DNA of 64,000 bases from Pseudomonas fluorescens Q2-87 (GCF_000281895.1 NZ_CM001558.1:4654556-4718555), one strand, 5' to 3'; shown: positions 26,304-35,166, counted from the first letter of the stretch. The notes: generated by a model from the sequence alone, not told the origin. Numbers and translations are program-made.

Positions 26304-26779
26304 CAGTCGGGCATGCCCTGGGTGACCAATGCTTCAAGCCGGTCCAGGCTTTGGCCCCAACCTTCATGAAAGCCCATGGCTTCGTGGGCCTGGCGGTCCT
26401 CCTCGCTCCAGTGCAGCGCACGGGCGGTGTAGCGGGTCTTGCCCTCCACCTCTTCAAGCAACACCTCGGCGGTCATGAAGGCTTTACCCGAAGGAATCCA
26501 GCCAGGCACGAACGCATCGGTGAAGACCAGGCGCTGCGGGGCCATGATTTCCAGGAACACGCCCATGGTCGGGTATTCACTGCCGTCAGGCGCACGCATC
26601 AGGGTGCGAAACTGGCCACCCACCCACAAATCCATTTCACATTCCGGCGTGGTCATGCCATGGGGTCCCCACCATTGGACCAGCAAGGCCGGCTCAGTCC
26701 AGGCGCGGAAGATTTTCTGGCGCGGCGCATCGATCAATCGGCTGATGGACAGCGCAAAAGGGGCAGGTTTGAGGTTCAT
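26303..26779 (-). CDS. AHSA1/SRPBCC-domain protein
   Basis: START-like hydrophobic-cavity protein of 158 residues, homologous to the Aha1 C-terminal domain family. Recognisable segments: SRLIDAPRQKIFRAWTEPALLVQWWGP near the start, VGGQFRTLM in the middle, and a C-terminal helix (GFHEGWGQSLDRLEALV). Ligand unknown. Third gene of the ECF42 operon: 27 bp after the DGPF gene, and its stop overlaps the sigma start. SRPBCC proteins often accompany DGPF-linked sigma factors. Confidence 0.9.
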   Translation of the reverse strand: MNLKPAPFALSISRLIDAPRQKIFRAWTEPALLVQWWGPHGMTTPECEMDLWVGGQFRTLMRAPDGSEYPTMGVFLEIMAPQRLVFTDAFVPGWIPSGKAFMTAEVLLEEVEGKTRYTARALHWSEEDRQAHEAMGFHEGWGQSLDRLEALVTQGMPD

Positions 26780-26806
26780 CGATGAAATCCTGTTTGTGAT
26801 TGTTGT

Positions 26807-27151
26807 TCAGGGGTTCAGTTGGCGCACCGGCCGTACTTCGACGCAGCCGACCCGGGCCGCCGGGATATGGCCGGCGACCTGGATGGCTTCGTTCAGGTCC
26901 TTGGCATCGATCAGGTAGAAGCCTGCCAGTTGCTCCTTGGTTTCGGCGAACGGACCGTCGGTGATCGACAGCTTGCCAGCGCGCATGCGCACCGTTGTGG
27001 CGGTCTGCACCGACTCCAGGGCCTCGGCAGCGAGCATCCGCCCGCTGCCCTGGATCGACTCGGCATAGGCCATGCACTCTGCGTCCTCCGGACTGTCGGG
27101 CGAGTTATGCAGCGTTTGTTCGTTGCTATACACCAGGCATAAGTACTTCAT
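26807..27151 (-). CDS. DGPF/YCII-related protein
   Basis: Small protein of 114 residues starting at ATG 27151 (MKYLCLVYSNEQ), with GGAG eight bases upstream. The naming motif DGPF is present (LSITDGPFAETKEQLAGFYLIDA). The fold is the ferredoxin-like YCII domain; the biochemical role of DGPF proteins is not settled. These genes are the usual partners and targets of ECF42 sigma factors, one of which ends this operon. A longer reading from 27178 lacks a ribosome site. Confidence 0.93.
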   Translation of the reverse strand: MKYLCLVYSNEQTLHNSPDSPEDAECMAYAESIQGSGRMLAAEALESVQTATTVRMRAGKLSITDGPFAETKEQLAGFYLIDAKDLNEAIQVAGHIPAARVGCVEVRPVRQLNP

Positions 27152-27218
27152 GGAAAGCTCCGTGATCGAACTGATCAACTATGGACGGCAGACGGGCATT
27201 TGGCGAAAAACCCGACGA

Positions 27219-27653
27219 TCAGGGCTGCAGGTCGAACAGCGTCGTGCCCGCCATCGGGTCGAACGGAGCGGACCAGTGTTCATGGACAATCCGCCACTGC
27301 CCACCGGTACGCTGGTAACAGGCGGTCACGCGCATCCAGCAGGCCTGTTCCTCACCCTTGTCGTTGGTGCCGCCACAGTAGGCCAGCCAATGGGCGAAGG
27401 CGATGGTGTCGGCCGGGGTGATGCGCACTTCATGGAAGTCGAACTTGTGCGGGCCGGGGCACATCTCCATGCAGGCCTGCCAATGGGCCCGGTAGGCGGC
27501 CTTACCCTTGAATTGCAAGGCCTGGATGGCATCGAACGAGACGATGTCGTCGTCATAGAGGGCCATGACTTTTTCGACGTCCTTGGCCATGACGGCCTGG
27601 CGATAAGTGTCGATCAGGTCCTTGATTTCGGTTTCAGTGGCTTGGGTATTCAT
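27219..27653 (-). CDS. SnoaL/NTF2-like protein (DUF4440 type)
   Basis: Cone-shaped NTF2-like protein of 144 residues. The start at ATG 27653 (MNTQATETEIKDLIDTYRQAV) has GGAG eight bases upstream. Family features are DVEKVMALYDDDIVSFDAI near the start and the terminal WRIVHEHWSAPFDP. Such proteins bind or transform small hydrophobic molecules; nothing here identifies one. First gene of the four-gene ECF42 operon, 39 bp behind an ECF42-type promoter. Confidence 0.9.
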   Translation of the reverse strand: MNTQATETEIKDLIDTYRQAVMAKDVEKVMALYDDDIVSFDAIQALQFKGKAAYRAHWQACMEMCPGPHKFDFHEVRITPADTIAFAHWLAYCGGTNDKGEEQACWMRVTACYQRTGGQWRIVHEHWSAPFDPMAGTTLFDLQP

Positions 27654-27691
27654 GGTGAATTCTCCGCAGGTTTTTGTTGAGGACACCCTTA

Positions 27692-27718
27692 GTCGTTTGG
27701 AGAAACGGCGAATCGACA
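27692..27718 (-). promoter_or_regulatory. Putative ECF42-dependent promoter
   Basis: On the minus strand TGTCGA (-35) is followed after 17 bases by CGAC (-10), the pattern reported for ECF42 targets (TGTCGA and CGA/TC, from memory). It ends 39 bp before the first operon gene, so the sigma factor probably drives its own operon. Confidence 0.72.
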
Positions 27719-27796
27719 GCCCAAACAAAAATAATCCAAGGACAAAAACTCGCTAGAATCGGCCGCTCATTCTGTCGACAAACAACGGACGTTTTT

Positions 27797-28282
27797 GTGA
27801 CCGCCCAACTCGTACCTTACGAAGATCTCACCGCGCTTCAACGCGATCAGGTCGAAGCCATCGAAATCCATGCCGAACAGATCAAGTTCGCAGGCGATAT
27901 CCATGGTGCCTTGCATACACTACTGTCCAGGCCAAGCCCCGGGGTCAAGGGTTTCGCGCTGCTGGCGGACGGCGTGCCGGTGGCCTTCCTGCTGCTCAAG
28001 CGCCCACCGGTCCTGCCCGCCTGGGCCAGCGAGCACAGCGCCACCCTCCATGCGTTGCAAGTGGATCATCGGGCCCAGGGCAAGGGTTATGGCAAGGCCT
28101 GCCTGCAAGCGCTGCCCGCCGTCGCGCGAGCGACCTGGCCGGAAATCAGAGGACTTGAGCTATCGGTCGACGCCGACAACGATCCGGCCATCGGCCTGTA
28201 TACCCGGCTGGGCTGGGTCGACAGCGGCGAGGCGTACAAGGGCCGTATCGGTTATGAGCGGCGGATGGGGTTGGTGTTTTAA
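27797..28282 (+). CDS. GNAT-family N-acetyltransferase
   Basis: Acetyl-CoA-dependent acetyltransferase of unknown substrate, 161 residues. Start probably GTG 27797 (product begins MTAQLVPYEDLTALQRDQV); the ribosome site is weak. The acetyl-CoA loop reads RAQGKGYGKACLQAL, and the C-terminal ELSVDADNDPAIGLYTRLGWVDSGE is typical of the family. Divergent from the ECF42 operon; a REPIN follows. Confidence 0.85.
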   Translation: MTAQLVPYEDLTALQRDQVEAIEIHAEQIKFAGDIHGALHTLLSRPSPGVKGFALLADGVPVAFLLLKRPPVLPAWASEHSATLHALQVDHRAQGKGYGKACLQALPAVARATWPEIRGLELSVDADNDPAIGLYTRLGWVDSGEAYKGRIGYERRMGLVF

Positions 28283-28305
28283 GAATCCCTGAGGCGCCCA
28301 CCGTC

Positions 28306-28400
28306 CCTGTAGGAGCGGGCTTACCCGCGAAGGCGTCAGCACATCCGACATTTATGCAAGCTGACCCGCAGCTTTCGCGAGCAAGCTCGCTCCCACAGGG
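28306..28400. repeat. REPIN with one diverged arm
   Basis: Left arm CCTGTAGGAGCGGGCTTACC differs from the standard (TTACCCGCG for TTGCTCGCG); the right arm GCGAGCAAGCTCGCTCCCAC is standard. It lies between two converging genes. Confidence 0.85.
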
Positions 28401-28409
28401 CCTTGTTGA

Positions 28410-28898
28410 TCAGCGCGGTTTGAGCGGTATCCAGATCTCCAGGGTGCCTTCGCCGGTCCTGGGGTTGAAGTCATCGCTGTAGCGCTCGAACTCCGGTTCA
28501 TCCGCGGGTTCGTGGCCGGACTGTGGCAGCCATTCTTTCCAGATGTACTGGAACGTTTGCGGCAGCGTCTTCAAGGGGCCCTTATGTTCGAACACCGCGT
28601 ACTGATTGGGCTGGAGTTCGATCCAGCGGTACTGCTCCGGCAAATCGTCCAACCGGCTGATTTCCACGCCGGCGATGTATTCGAAACCACCCTTCCCGTC
28701 CGGATTGCAACACACGCCATAGGTCACGTCGCTTTTCTGCCCGGGTACGTTACCCAGCCAGGGCAGGAACTTCTCCCAGAGCAAAGGAATATCCTGGGCG
28801 GTGTCCTGGGTAAAACGCGCACCAAAGCCGGCGATGAGCTGAAAACGTCCCTGTTCGAAGCGTGGTTCGGCGGTGTAATCGCGTTCGTGCTTTTCCAT
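28410..28898 (-). CDS. GyrI-like small-molecule-binding protein
   Basis: A 162-residue protein with the GyrI-like (AraC effector-binding, SHS2) fold: YGVCCNPDGKGGFEYIAGVEIS, the conserved turn YAVFEHKGPLKTLPQTFQYIWKEWLP and the terminal LEIWIPLKP. There is no DNA-binding domain, so it is a stand-alone ligand binder or a possible drug-sequestering protein. Start ATG 28898 (MEKHERDYTAEP). Neighbours give no clue to ligand. Confidence 0.88.
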   Translation of the reverse strand: MEKHERDYTAEPRFEQGRFQLIAGFGARFTQDTAQDIPLLWEKFLPWLGNVPGQKSDVTYGVCCNPDGKGGFEYIAGVEISRLDDLPEQYRWIELQPNQYAVFEHKGPLKTLPQTFQYIWKEWLPQSGHEPADEPEFERYSDDFNPRTGEGTLEIWIPLKPR

Positions 28899-28976
28899 GC
28901 GTCAACACTCCGGGAAACGTGAAGTCGGGCTTTGCAGTATAGAAGCCAAACGGTATTTGCCAGTTTGGTTCGCTCG

Positions 28977-29642
28977 TCACAACCCGGGCAGGATCGTGGC
29001 CGAGGCGCTGGCTACAAACTCGTTGTAACCGGAAACGATCACGTAAACAGCGAAATAACAGAAGATCGCGGCGGATGCCCAATAGGAATACCGCAACAAT
29101 TTATCCCCCAATAGTTTGCCGCCCTGGGTCGCCGCCAGGCACAGGCCTGCGCTCCACAACAGCCCGGCACAGAGAAAACCACTGAGAAACAGCGCCGAGC
29201 TGAGCAGGGTTCCGCCTCCCGAGCGAGCGATCAAGGTACCGCCCACAGCGGCGAACCAGAGAATGGCGCTGGGCGATGACATCGCCAGGAAAATTCCCCG
29301 AAAGAACTCCTGGCGCGAAGAGTTGCCCTGCACCTCGCCCGCCTCGGCCAGCACGGCGCTGTGATAGATCGCCGAATGAATCATTTTCGCCGCGAAGTAC
29401 AGCAGCAGCCCGGAGCCACCGATCCACAGTACCCAGCGCACCGCTTCGTATTGCAGCAGCACGGTCATGCCGGCCAGGGCCAGGATCGCGTAGATCAGAT
29501 CACCCACGCAGGTGCCCAGGCCCAGGGCGAACCCTTGGAAATACCCGCGCTGCATCGCCAAGGTGATCATGGCGATATTGGCCACGCCAATGTCCAGGCA
29601 CAGGGAGAGGCTCAGCAGGAAACCGCTGGAAAATTCCATCAT
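28977..29642 (-). CDS. LysE/RhtB-family amino-acid exporter
   Basis: Inner-membrane exporter of 221 residues with about six helices. The N-terminus MMEFSSGFLLSLSLCLDIGVANIAMI and the GYFQGFALGLGTCVGDLIYA stretch match the RhtB branch, here with an unusual DIGVAN in place of PGP at the TM1 end. MSSPSAILWFAAVGG corresponds to the family's NPK/SP region. Two adjacent ATG codons (29642 and 29639) could serve. It is divergent from alaC, 207 bp apart, so export of an amino acid linked to alanine metabolism is possible but unproven. Confidence 0.85.
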   Translation of the reverse strand: MMEFSSGFLLSLSLCLDIGVANIAMITLAMQRGYFQGFALGLGTCVGDLIYAILALAGMTVLLQYEAVRWVLWIGGSGLLLYFAAKMIHSAIYHSAVLAEAGEVQGNSSRQEFFRGIFLAMSSPSAILWFAAVGGTLIARSGGGTLLSSALFLSGFLCAGLLWSAGLCLAATQGGKLLGDKLLRYSYWASAAIFCYFAVYVIVSGYNEFVASASATILPGL

Positions 29643-29849
29643 TCATTCCGTTCGATTGGGGGTGCGGCGAATTCAACTGTCCGCAGCGATCATTGATACG
29701 GCCGCGCGGCAGGTCGACAGTGTCGTCGAAAATAGTTCTGCGCCGCTACTGGACAATGAGCCATCCGCCCCCTTATCTTGCGCCGCAGGCCACCGCAGTG
29801 GCCGACGTCGCTCGGACGGTTCCGGGCGCTCACGTATCTCGAGGCAACA

Positions 29850-31067
29850 ATGGCCGAACAAGGTTCGCCGCGCCGCTTTGCGCGCATCGATCGACTCCCC
29901 CCTTATGTATTCAATATCACTGCCGAGCTGAAGATGGCTGCGCGTCGGCGCGGCGAAGACATCATCGACTTGAGCATGGGTAACCCCGACGGCGCCACGC
30001 CCCCGCACATCGTCGAGAAACTGGTCACCGTCGCCCAGCGCGAAGACACCCACGGCTACTCCACCTCCAAGGGCATCCCGCGTCTGCGCCGCGCGATTTC
30101 GCGCTGGTACAAGGACCGCTACGAGGTGGACATCGACCCGGAAACCGAGGCCATCGTCACCATCGGCTCCAAGGAAGGCCTGGCGCATCTGATGCTGGCG
30201 ACCCTGGACCAGGGCGACACGGTGCTGGTGCCCAACCCCAGTTATCCGATTCACATCTACGGCGCGGTGATCGCCGGCGCCCAGGTGCGCTCGGTACCGC
30301 TGGTGCCAGGGGTGGATTTCTTCGACGAGCTGGAGCGGGCCATTCGCGGCTCGATTCCCAAGCCGAAGATGATGATCCTGGGCTTCCCGTCCAACCCGAC
30401 CGCGCAATGCGTGGAGCTGGACTTCTTCGAACGGGTCATCGCCCTGGCCAAGCAGTACGACGTGCTGGTGATTCATGACCTGGCCTACGCCGACATCGTC
30501 TACGACGGTTGGAAAGCCCCGTCGATCATGCAGGTGCCCGGCGCGAAAGACATCGCGGTGGAGTTTTTCACCCTGTCCAAGAGCTACAACATGGCCGGCT
30601 GGCGCATCGGCTTCATGGTCGGCAACCCGGAACTGGTCAGTGCCCTGGCGCGGATCAAGAGCTACCACGACTACGGCACCTTCACCCCGTTGCAGGTAGC
30701 GGCCATCGCGGCATTGGAAGGCGACCAGCAATGCGTGCGCGACATCGCCGAGCAGTACCGCCAGCGCCGCAACGTGCTGGTCAAGGGCCTGCATGAACTG
30801 GGCTGGATGGTGGAAAACCCCAAGGCGTCGATGTACGTCTGGGCCAAGATTCCCGAGGCCTATGCGCACCTGGGTTCACTGGAATTTGCCAAGAAGCTGC
30901 TGGCCGAAGCCAAGGTCTGCGTCTCGCCGGGGGTGGGCTTCGGTGAATATGGGGACGATCACGTGCGCTTTGCGCTGATCGAGAACCAGGACCGGATTCG
31001 CCAGGCTGTGCGTGGGATTCGCGCGATGTTCCGGGCCGATGGGTTGGTACACAAACCTGGCGCCTGA
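29850..31067 (+). CDS. alaC: Glutamate-pyruvate aminotransferase AlaC
   Basis: PLP-dependent class I/II aminotransferase that forms alanine from pyruvate and glutamate. Start ATG 29850 ([13 protein letters not shown]) has GAGG six bases upstream; 405 residues. Key parts: [12 protein letters not shown] at the N-terminal substrate site, [34 protein letters not shown] with the PLP-contact Asp, and [14 protein letters not shown] with the Schiff-base Lys244. The overall pattern fits AlaC (YfdZ) better than aspartate aminotransferases. A REPIN follows. Confidence 0.93.
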   Translation: MAEQGSPRRFARIDRLPPYVFNITAELKMAARRRGEDIIDLSMGNPDGATPPHIVEKLVTVAQREDTHGYSTSKGIPRLRRAISRWYKDRYEVDIDPETEAIVTIGSKEGLAHLMLATLDQGDTVLVPNPSYPIHIYGAVIAGAQVRSVPLVPGVDFFDELERAIRGSIPKPKMMILGFPSNPTAQCVELDFFERVIALAKQYDVLVIHDLAYADIVYDGWKAPSIMQVPGAKDIAVEFFTLSKSYNMAGWRIGFMVGNPELVSALARIKSYHDYGTFTPLQVAAIAALEGDQQCVRDIAEQYRQRRNVLVKGLHELGWMVENPKASMYVWAKIPEAYAHLGSLEFAKKLLAEAKVCVSPGVGFGEYGDDHVRFALIENQDRIRQAVRGIRAMFRADGLVHKPGA

Positions 31068-31114
31068 TGCAAAACCCAGTGTGGGTAATTGGATTTATTG
31101 ATCACCAGAAACCA

Positions 31115-31204
31115 CTGTGGGAGCGGGTTTGCTCGCGAAAGCGATATGACAGTCAACCCATTTGTTGACTGTCAGTCTGCCTTCGCGAGCAAGCCCGCTC
31201 CCAC
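31115..31204. repeat. REPIN between alaC and gntP
   Basis: Facing arms TGTGGGAGCGGGTTTGCTCG and its complement enclose a second inverted repeat (ATGACAGTCAAC..GTTGACTGTCAG). It separates two converging genes. Confidence 0.9.
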
Positions 31205-31227
31205 CACATTGGCGACGATGTGATGGG

Positions 31228-32580
31228 TCAGACCACCAGCGACAACAGCAGGATGAAGATCAGCCCTACCACGGACAGGATGGTTTCCATTGCTGTCCAG
31301 GTCTTGAAGGTTTCGGCCACGGTCATGTTGAAGTACTGCTTGACCAGCCAGAAGCCTGCATCGTTAACGTGGGACAGGATCAACGAACCGGCACCGGTCG
31401 CCAGGACCAGCAGCTCACGGTTCACGCCCGGGATCATCCCGACCACTGGCACCACGATCCCGGCACCGGTGATGGTTGCCACGGTCGCCGAACCTGTGGC
31501 AATGCGGATCACCGCCGCCACCAGCCAGGCCAACAGGATCGGGGAGATCTGCGCACTCACCGCCATATGGCCGATCACGTCGCCGACGCCACTGGTCACC
31601 AGCATCTGCTTGAAGCCACCACCGGCACCGATGATCAGGATGATCGCGGCGGTTGGCGCCAGGCTCGCGTCCAGCCATTTGAGCATCTGGCTGGAGCCAA
31701 TGCCCTGCTTGTAGCCGAAGGTGTACAGCGACAGCAGCAACGCCAGCAGCAGTGCGGAAATCGGGTGACCGATCAGGTCCATGAACGTGCGGAAGAAGTT
31801 GCCGTCCGGCAGCGCTACGTCAGCGAAGGTCTTGAGTAGCATCAAGAACACGGGCGAGAGCACGGTGACCAGGGTGATGCCGAAGCTCGGCAGGTCGGCG
31901 GCATTCGTTTCGCGGGCCAGTTGATCCACCAGTTCCTGATTCGGATGGCCGGGGATGTGCTTGGCGATGAACGTACCGTAGATCGGCCCGGCAATGATGG
32001 CCGTGGGCAGCGCCACGATCAGGCCGTAGAGAATGGTTTTACCGATATCGGCGCCAAACACGCCAATCGCCAGCAGCGGACCCGGGTGCGGCGGCACCAG
32101 GCCGTGCACCGCCGACAGGCCAGCCAGCAGCGGGATACCGATCTTGATGATCGAGACGCCGGTGCGGCGCGCCACGATGAACACCAGAGGGATCAGCAAC
32201 ACAAAGCCAATCTCAAAGAACAGCGGGATGCCCACCAGGAATGCGGCGAACATCATCGCCCACTGCACTTTGTCTTTGCCGAAGGCGCGGATCAGGGTCT
32301 GGGCGATCTGATCGGCCCCGCCCGACTCGGCCATCATTTTGCCGAGCATCGTGCCCAGCGCCAGGATGATGCCGACAAAGCCCAGCACGCCACCGAAGCC
32401 GTCCTGGAACGCCTTGATGATAGTGCCGATCGGCATGCCCGACGTCAGGCCGAGAAAAGCCGCGGCGATGATCAGGGCGAGGAACGGATGAAGCTTGAAC
32501 TTGGTGATGAGGACGATGAGTCCGATCACCGTGACCACTGCATCCAGCAGTAGAAACGACTCGTGGGACATGCCAAACAT
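31228..32580 (-). CDS. gntP: Gluconate:H+ symporter, GntP family
   Basis: Inner-membrane gluconate permease, 450 residues, about twelve to fourteen helices. Family segments include TSGMPIGTIIKAFQDGFGGVLGF, LIPLVFIVARRTG, GLSAVHGLVPPHPGPL (conserved HGLVPPHPGP loop) and SHVNDAGFWLVKQYFNM. ATG 32580 has AGGAG at about ten bases, preceded by AACAACAACAA, a strong Hfq/Crc motif. A GntR-type box lies about 60 bp upstream. gntK precedes it on the same strand and gntR is divergent. Confidence 0.95.
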   Translation of the reverse strand: MFGMSHESFLLLDAVVTVIGLIVLITKFKLHPFLALIIAAAFLGLTSGMPIGTIIKAFQDGFGGVLGFVGIILALGTMLGKMMAESGGADQIAQTLIRAFGKDKVQWAMMFAAFLVGIPLFFEIGFVLLIPLVFIVARRTGVSIIKIGIPLLAGLSAVHGLVPPHPGPLLAIGVFGADIGKTILYGLIVALPTAIIAGPIYGTFIAKHIPGHPNQELVDQLARETNAADLPSFGITLVTVLSPVFLMLLKTFADVALPDGNFFRTFMDLIGHPISALLLALLLSLYTFGYKQGIGSSQMLKWLDASLAPTAAIILIIGAGGGFKQMLVTSGVGDVIGHMAVSAQISPILLAWLVAAVIRIATGSATVATITGAGIVVPVVGMIPGVNRELLVLATGAGSLILSHVNDAGFWLVKQYFNMTVAETFKTWTAMETILSVVGLIFILLLSLVV

Positions 32581-32596
32581 GGGGGTGTCTCCTGAT

Positions 32597-32607
32597 TTGT
32601 TGTTGTT
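32597..32607 (-). promoter_or_regulatory. Crc/Hfq motif in the gntP leader
   Basis: The minus strand reads AACAACAACAA directly before the Shine-Dalgarno of gntP, two overlapping matches to AANAANAA. This predicts translational repression by Hfq/Crc on preferred carbon sources. Confidence 0.7.
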
Positions 32608-32638
32608 ATTGAAGCAGTTATTTTTAAGTCACCGGGAC

Positions 32639-32649
32639 AGCGCTATCTT
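32639..32649. promoter_or_regulatory. GntR-type operator between gntK and gntP
   Basis: AGCGCTATCTT; on the minus strand AAGATAGCGCT, fitting the AAG-N-TAGCGCT core known for Pseudomonas GntR. Positioned in the gntP promoter region. Confidence 0.72.
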
Positions 32650-32672
32650 TCTAACGCAAATTTTTCCAGCGT

Positions 32673-33206
32673 TCAGCTGGCAAGCTTCAGCCCATGAGCC
32701 AGCCACCAGACATACGCCTGCTGGGCCAATTCCTCGATGCTGTGGTTGGATGCGTCCAGAGCCAGGGTCAGGGGCTCGCCGACAGGGGATTCGAGGGTGG
32801 CAAACTGGCTGTCGATCAGTGTGGATGGCATGAAATGGCCGGGCCGATGGGAAACCCGGTCAGCGGCCACTTCGGGGGTGAGTTCGAGGAAGACAAAGCC
32901 CAGGCCGGGCAAGGCGCTGCGCAGACGTTCGCGATAACTGTGCTTGAGGGCCGAGCAGGTCAGCACCGGGCGCTCGCCCGTGGCGTCGACACGGCGCAAC
33001 TCGTCGCACAGGCTGTCGAGCCAGCCGGCGCGGTCGTCGTCGTTCAGGGGAATACCGGCGCTCATCTTCTGGATGTTGGCCGCAGGGTGGAACGTGTCGC
33101 CTTCGATGGCAGTGGCGCCGCTCAAATGGCACAGGGCCTGGCTGACGCAAGTTTTGCCGCAACCGGCAACGCCCATGATGACCAGGGCGGTGATGGGATT
33201 GTTCAT
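32673..33206 (-). CDS. gntK: Gluconokinase
   Basis: ATP-dependent kinase that makes 6-phosphogluconate, which enters the Entner-Doudoroff route encoded near the right end of the window. The 177 residues carry the P-loop GVAGCGKT (12-19), EGDTFHPAANIQKMSAGIPLNDDDRAGWL (substrate and Mg region) and TCSALKHSYRERLR, all typical of the GntK family. A box for GntR lies 22 bp upstream of the start. gntP follows after about 90 bp. Confidence 0.96.
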   Translation of the reverse strand: MNNPITALVIMGVAGCGKTCVSQALCHLSGATAIEGDTFHPAANIQKMSAGIPLNDDDRAGWLDSLCDELRRVDATGERPVLTCSALKHSYRERLRSALPGLGFVFLELTPEVAADRVSHRPGHFMPSTLIDSQFATLESPVGEPLTLALDASNHSIEELAQQAYVWWLAHGLKLAS

Positions 33207-33227
33207 GTAACACCTCAGCGCGCAGAC

Positions 33228-33238
33228 AGCGCTACCTT
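33228..33238. promoter_or_regulatory. GntR-type operator upstream of gntK
   Basis: AGCGCTACCTT, the same core as the other two boxes, 22 bp before the gntK start codon. Confidence 0.72.
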
Positions 33239-33378
33239 TGCCAGTTATGACACCGCAACAAAAGCAGAAGTTGCCGACGCCTTCTTGTCATTATTTGTGG
33301 TTGCAGCATGTTCGTACACGACACTCACGGATGGGGCTCAGGCAAACCCCGCTCACGCATTTGCAGCCGCGTCGAGAC

Positions 33379-33389
33379 AGCGCTACCTT
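33379..33389. promoter_or_regulatory. GntR-type operator upstream of gntR
   Basis: AGCGCTACCTT within the longer shared string GACAGCGCTACCTT also found at 33226. It lies 34 bp before the gntR start and fits autorepression. Confidence 0.72.
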
Positions 33390-33422
33390 AGTGCCTTGAT
33401 TTTTGTTTGGCAAGCCACCCTG

Positions 33423-34454
33423 ATGACCGTCCCTAAAAACGATAAGAATACTCGCACCACCGGTCGCCCCACGCTCAACGAAGTCGCACGCCTGGCCGGT
33501 GTCAGCCCCATCACCGCCTCCCGCGCCCTGCGCGGCGTCAGTACTGTCGCCGCAGAGCTGGTAGAAAAAGTCCGCCAGGCGGCCCGGGAACTCAACTACG
33601 TCGTCAACCCCGCCGCCCGCGCACTGGCTTCGGCCCAGAGCCATTCGGTGGTGGTGCTGGTGCCGTCGTTGTCCAACCTGTTGTTCATCGACACCCTGGA
33701 AGCCATCCATCGGGTGCTGCGGCCCAAGGGTTTTGAAGTGGTGATCGGCAACTATCACTACTCCCGGGACGAGGAAGAAGACCTGCTGCGCCATTACATG
33801 GCCTATCAACCCCGGGGTTTGCTGCTGACCGGCTTCGACCGCACTGAAAGCGCCCGGCGCATGATCGAGGCCAGCAACATTCCCTGCGTGTATATGATGG
33901 AACTGGACCCTGGCGCCGGGCTCAATTGCGTGGGTTTCTCCCAACTCAAGGCCGGCGAGACGGCGGCCGAGCACCTGATTTCCAAGGGCCGCAAGCGCTT
34001 GGCCTACATCGGCGCGCAACTGGACCAGCGCACCCTGCTGCGCGGCGAAGGTTTCCGTCGCGCGTTGCAAAAAGCCGGGTTGTATGACCCTGACCTCGAA
34101 TTGCTGACGCCTCGCCCATCATCGGTGGGCCTGGGCGGCGAGTTGTTCCTGCAACTGCTCGACAGCCACCCGGATGTCGATGCGATCTTCTTCGGCAACG
34201 ATGACTTGGCCCACGGCGCCCTGTTCGAAGCACTGCGCTGCGGCATCAAGATTCCCGAGCAAGTCTCGGTCCTCGGCTTCAACGACCTGCCCGCCTCGGC
34301 GCACATGGTGCCGCGCCTGAGCAGTATCAGCACGCCCCGTGAAGCCATCGGCCGCCGCGCCGCCGAGCAGATGTTGACGCTGATGGCGGGCAATCGCATT
34401 GCCCAACCGGTGGTGGACATGGGCTTTGAACTCAAGGTTCGCGAAAGCACCTGA
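33423..34454 (+). CDS. gntR: LacI-family gluconate repressor GntR
   Basis: Repressor of gntK and gntP released by gluconate. Start ATG 33423 (MTVPKNDKNTRTTGRPTLNEVARLAGVS) gives 343 residues; a longer frame upstream overlaps gntK and is not credible. The N-terminal LacI helix-turn-helix (about 17-62: TLNEVARLAGVSPITASRALRGVSTV) includes the hinge VNPAARALAS. The periplasmic-binding-like core follows, with FFGNDDLAHGALF and VLGFNDLPASAHMVPRLSSI. Three copies of its likely operator lie in this locus. Confidence 0.95.
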   Translation: MTVPKNDKNTRTTGRPTLNEVARLAGVSPITASRALRGVSTVAAELVEKVRQAARELNYVVNPAARALASAQSHSVVVLVPSLSNLLFIDTLEAIHRVLRPKGFEVVIGNYHYSRDEEEDLLRHYMAYQPRGLLLTGFDRTESARRMIEASNIPCVYMMELDPGAGLNCVGFSQLKAGETAAEHLISKGRKRLAYIGAQLDQRTLLRGEGFRRALQKAGLYDPDLELLTPRPSSVGLGGELFLQLLDSHPDVDAIFFGNDDLAHGALFEALRCGIKIPEQVSVLGFNDLPASAHMVPRLSSISTPREAIGRRAAEQMLTLMAGNRIAQPVVDMGFELKVREST

Positions 34455-34614
34455 GCCTCCAGTGCGAAAGCGGTCGATCCATGCCGTCCCGCGGCAACGG
34501 TTGGCCGCCCCGTCCTCGTCTCTCGTAGCCGCAACCGCTCAAACCCGTGGCCCGCAGCGACGGCACGGGAATTGCTCCTGTTCATCGCTCAGTCATTACC
34601 TACAGGTAGTCATC

Positions 34615-35166
34615 ATGTTGGTCAGTGCAAAACAGCAAGCCATGATCTTGCCCCTCAAACGCCCGGGCGAAGATCCCACCGCCGAAGCCGCCAGCGGCCT
34701 GCAAAGCGCCGCATTGCAGGCGTTGCGCGATAATGTCCAGGCCCAAGCCAGCCAGGCCAGCACCCAGGTACAGGATTCTTTCACCCAACGGGCCACGCAA
34801 CAGGTCAACGCGGCAACGGCCATCAGCGATAACGTGGACGAGGCGTTCGCCAAGACTCGCGTGCAATTGCAGGCCGGTGCTTCGCCAGCGTCCGAAACCG
34901 TGGCGTCTGCGGGTTCTGCAACAGCAGAGTTCAAGGAATACATGAGCAAGACGCCTGAACAGCGCCTGCGCGACAGCATTCTTGAAGAGATGGGCATTTC
35001 GCAGGAAGAATTCGAGGCGATGCCGCCAGAGAAGCAGATGGCGGTCAGTCAGGAAATTGCCCAGCGCATGCAGGACAAATCGGCGGTGGCCCAGGTCGAG
35101 AAAACCCAGGCCAGTCACGCCAATGACAAAGAACCCGCCGTGGACATGTTCCTGGCGTCACTCTGA
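34615..35166 (+). CDS. Hypothetical protein, 183 residues, helical
   Basis: No family recognised. Starting at ATG 34615 (MLVSAKQQAMILPLKRPGED), the protein is rich in Ala, Gln, Ser and Thr, with long predicted helices (ALQALRDNVQAQASQASTQ). The C-terminal part has a conserved-looking segment, EYMSKTPEQRLRDSILEE then MGISQEEFEAMPPEKQMAV, ending in DMFLASL. No signal peptide or membrane helix. I have seen the MGISQEEFEAMPPEKQ pattern in small Pseudomonas proteins of unknown role. A hairpin without T-run (about 35200-35222) follows. Confidence 0.78.
   Translation: MLVSAKQQAMILPLKRPGEDPTAEAASGLQSAALQALRDNVQAQASQASTQVQDSFTQRATQQVNAATAISDNVDEAFAKTRVQLQAGASPASETVASAGSATAEFKEYMSKTPEQRLRDSILEEMGISQEEFEAMPPEKQMAVSQEIAQRMQDKSAVAQVEKTQASHANDKEPAVDMFLASL

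Noticed and set aside
32694..33422. N-terminal extension of gntR reaching back over gntK
   Set aside because: The extension is antisense to gluconokinase and without homology. The LacI helix-turn-helix begins right after ATG 33423.
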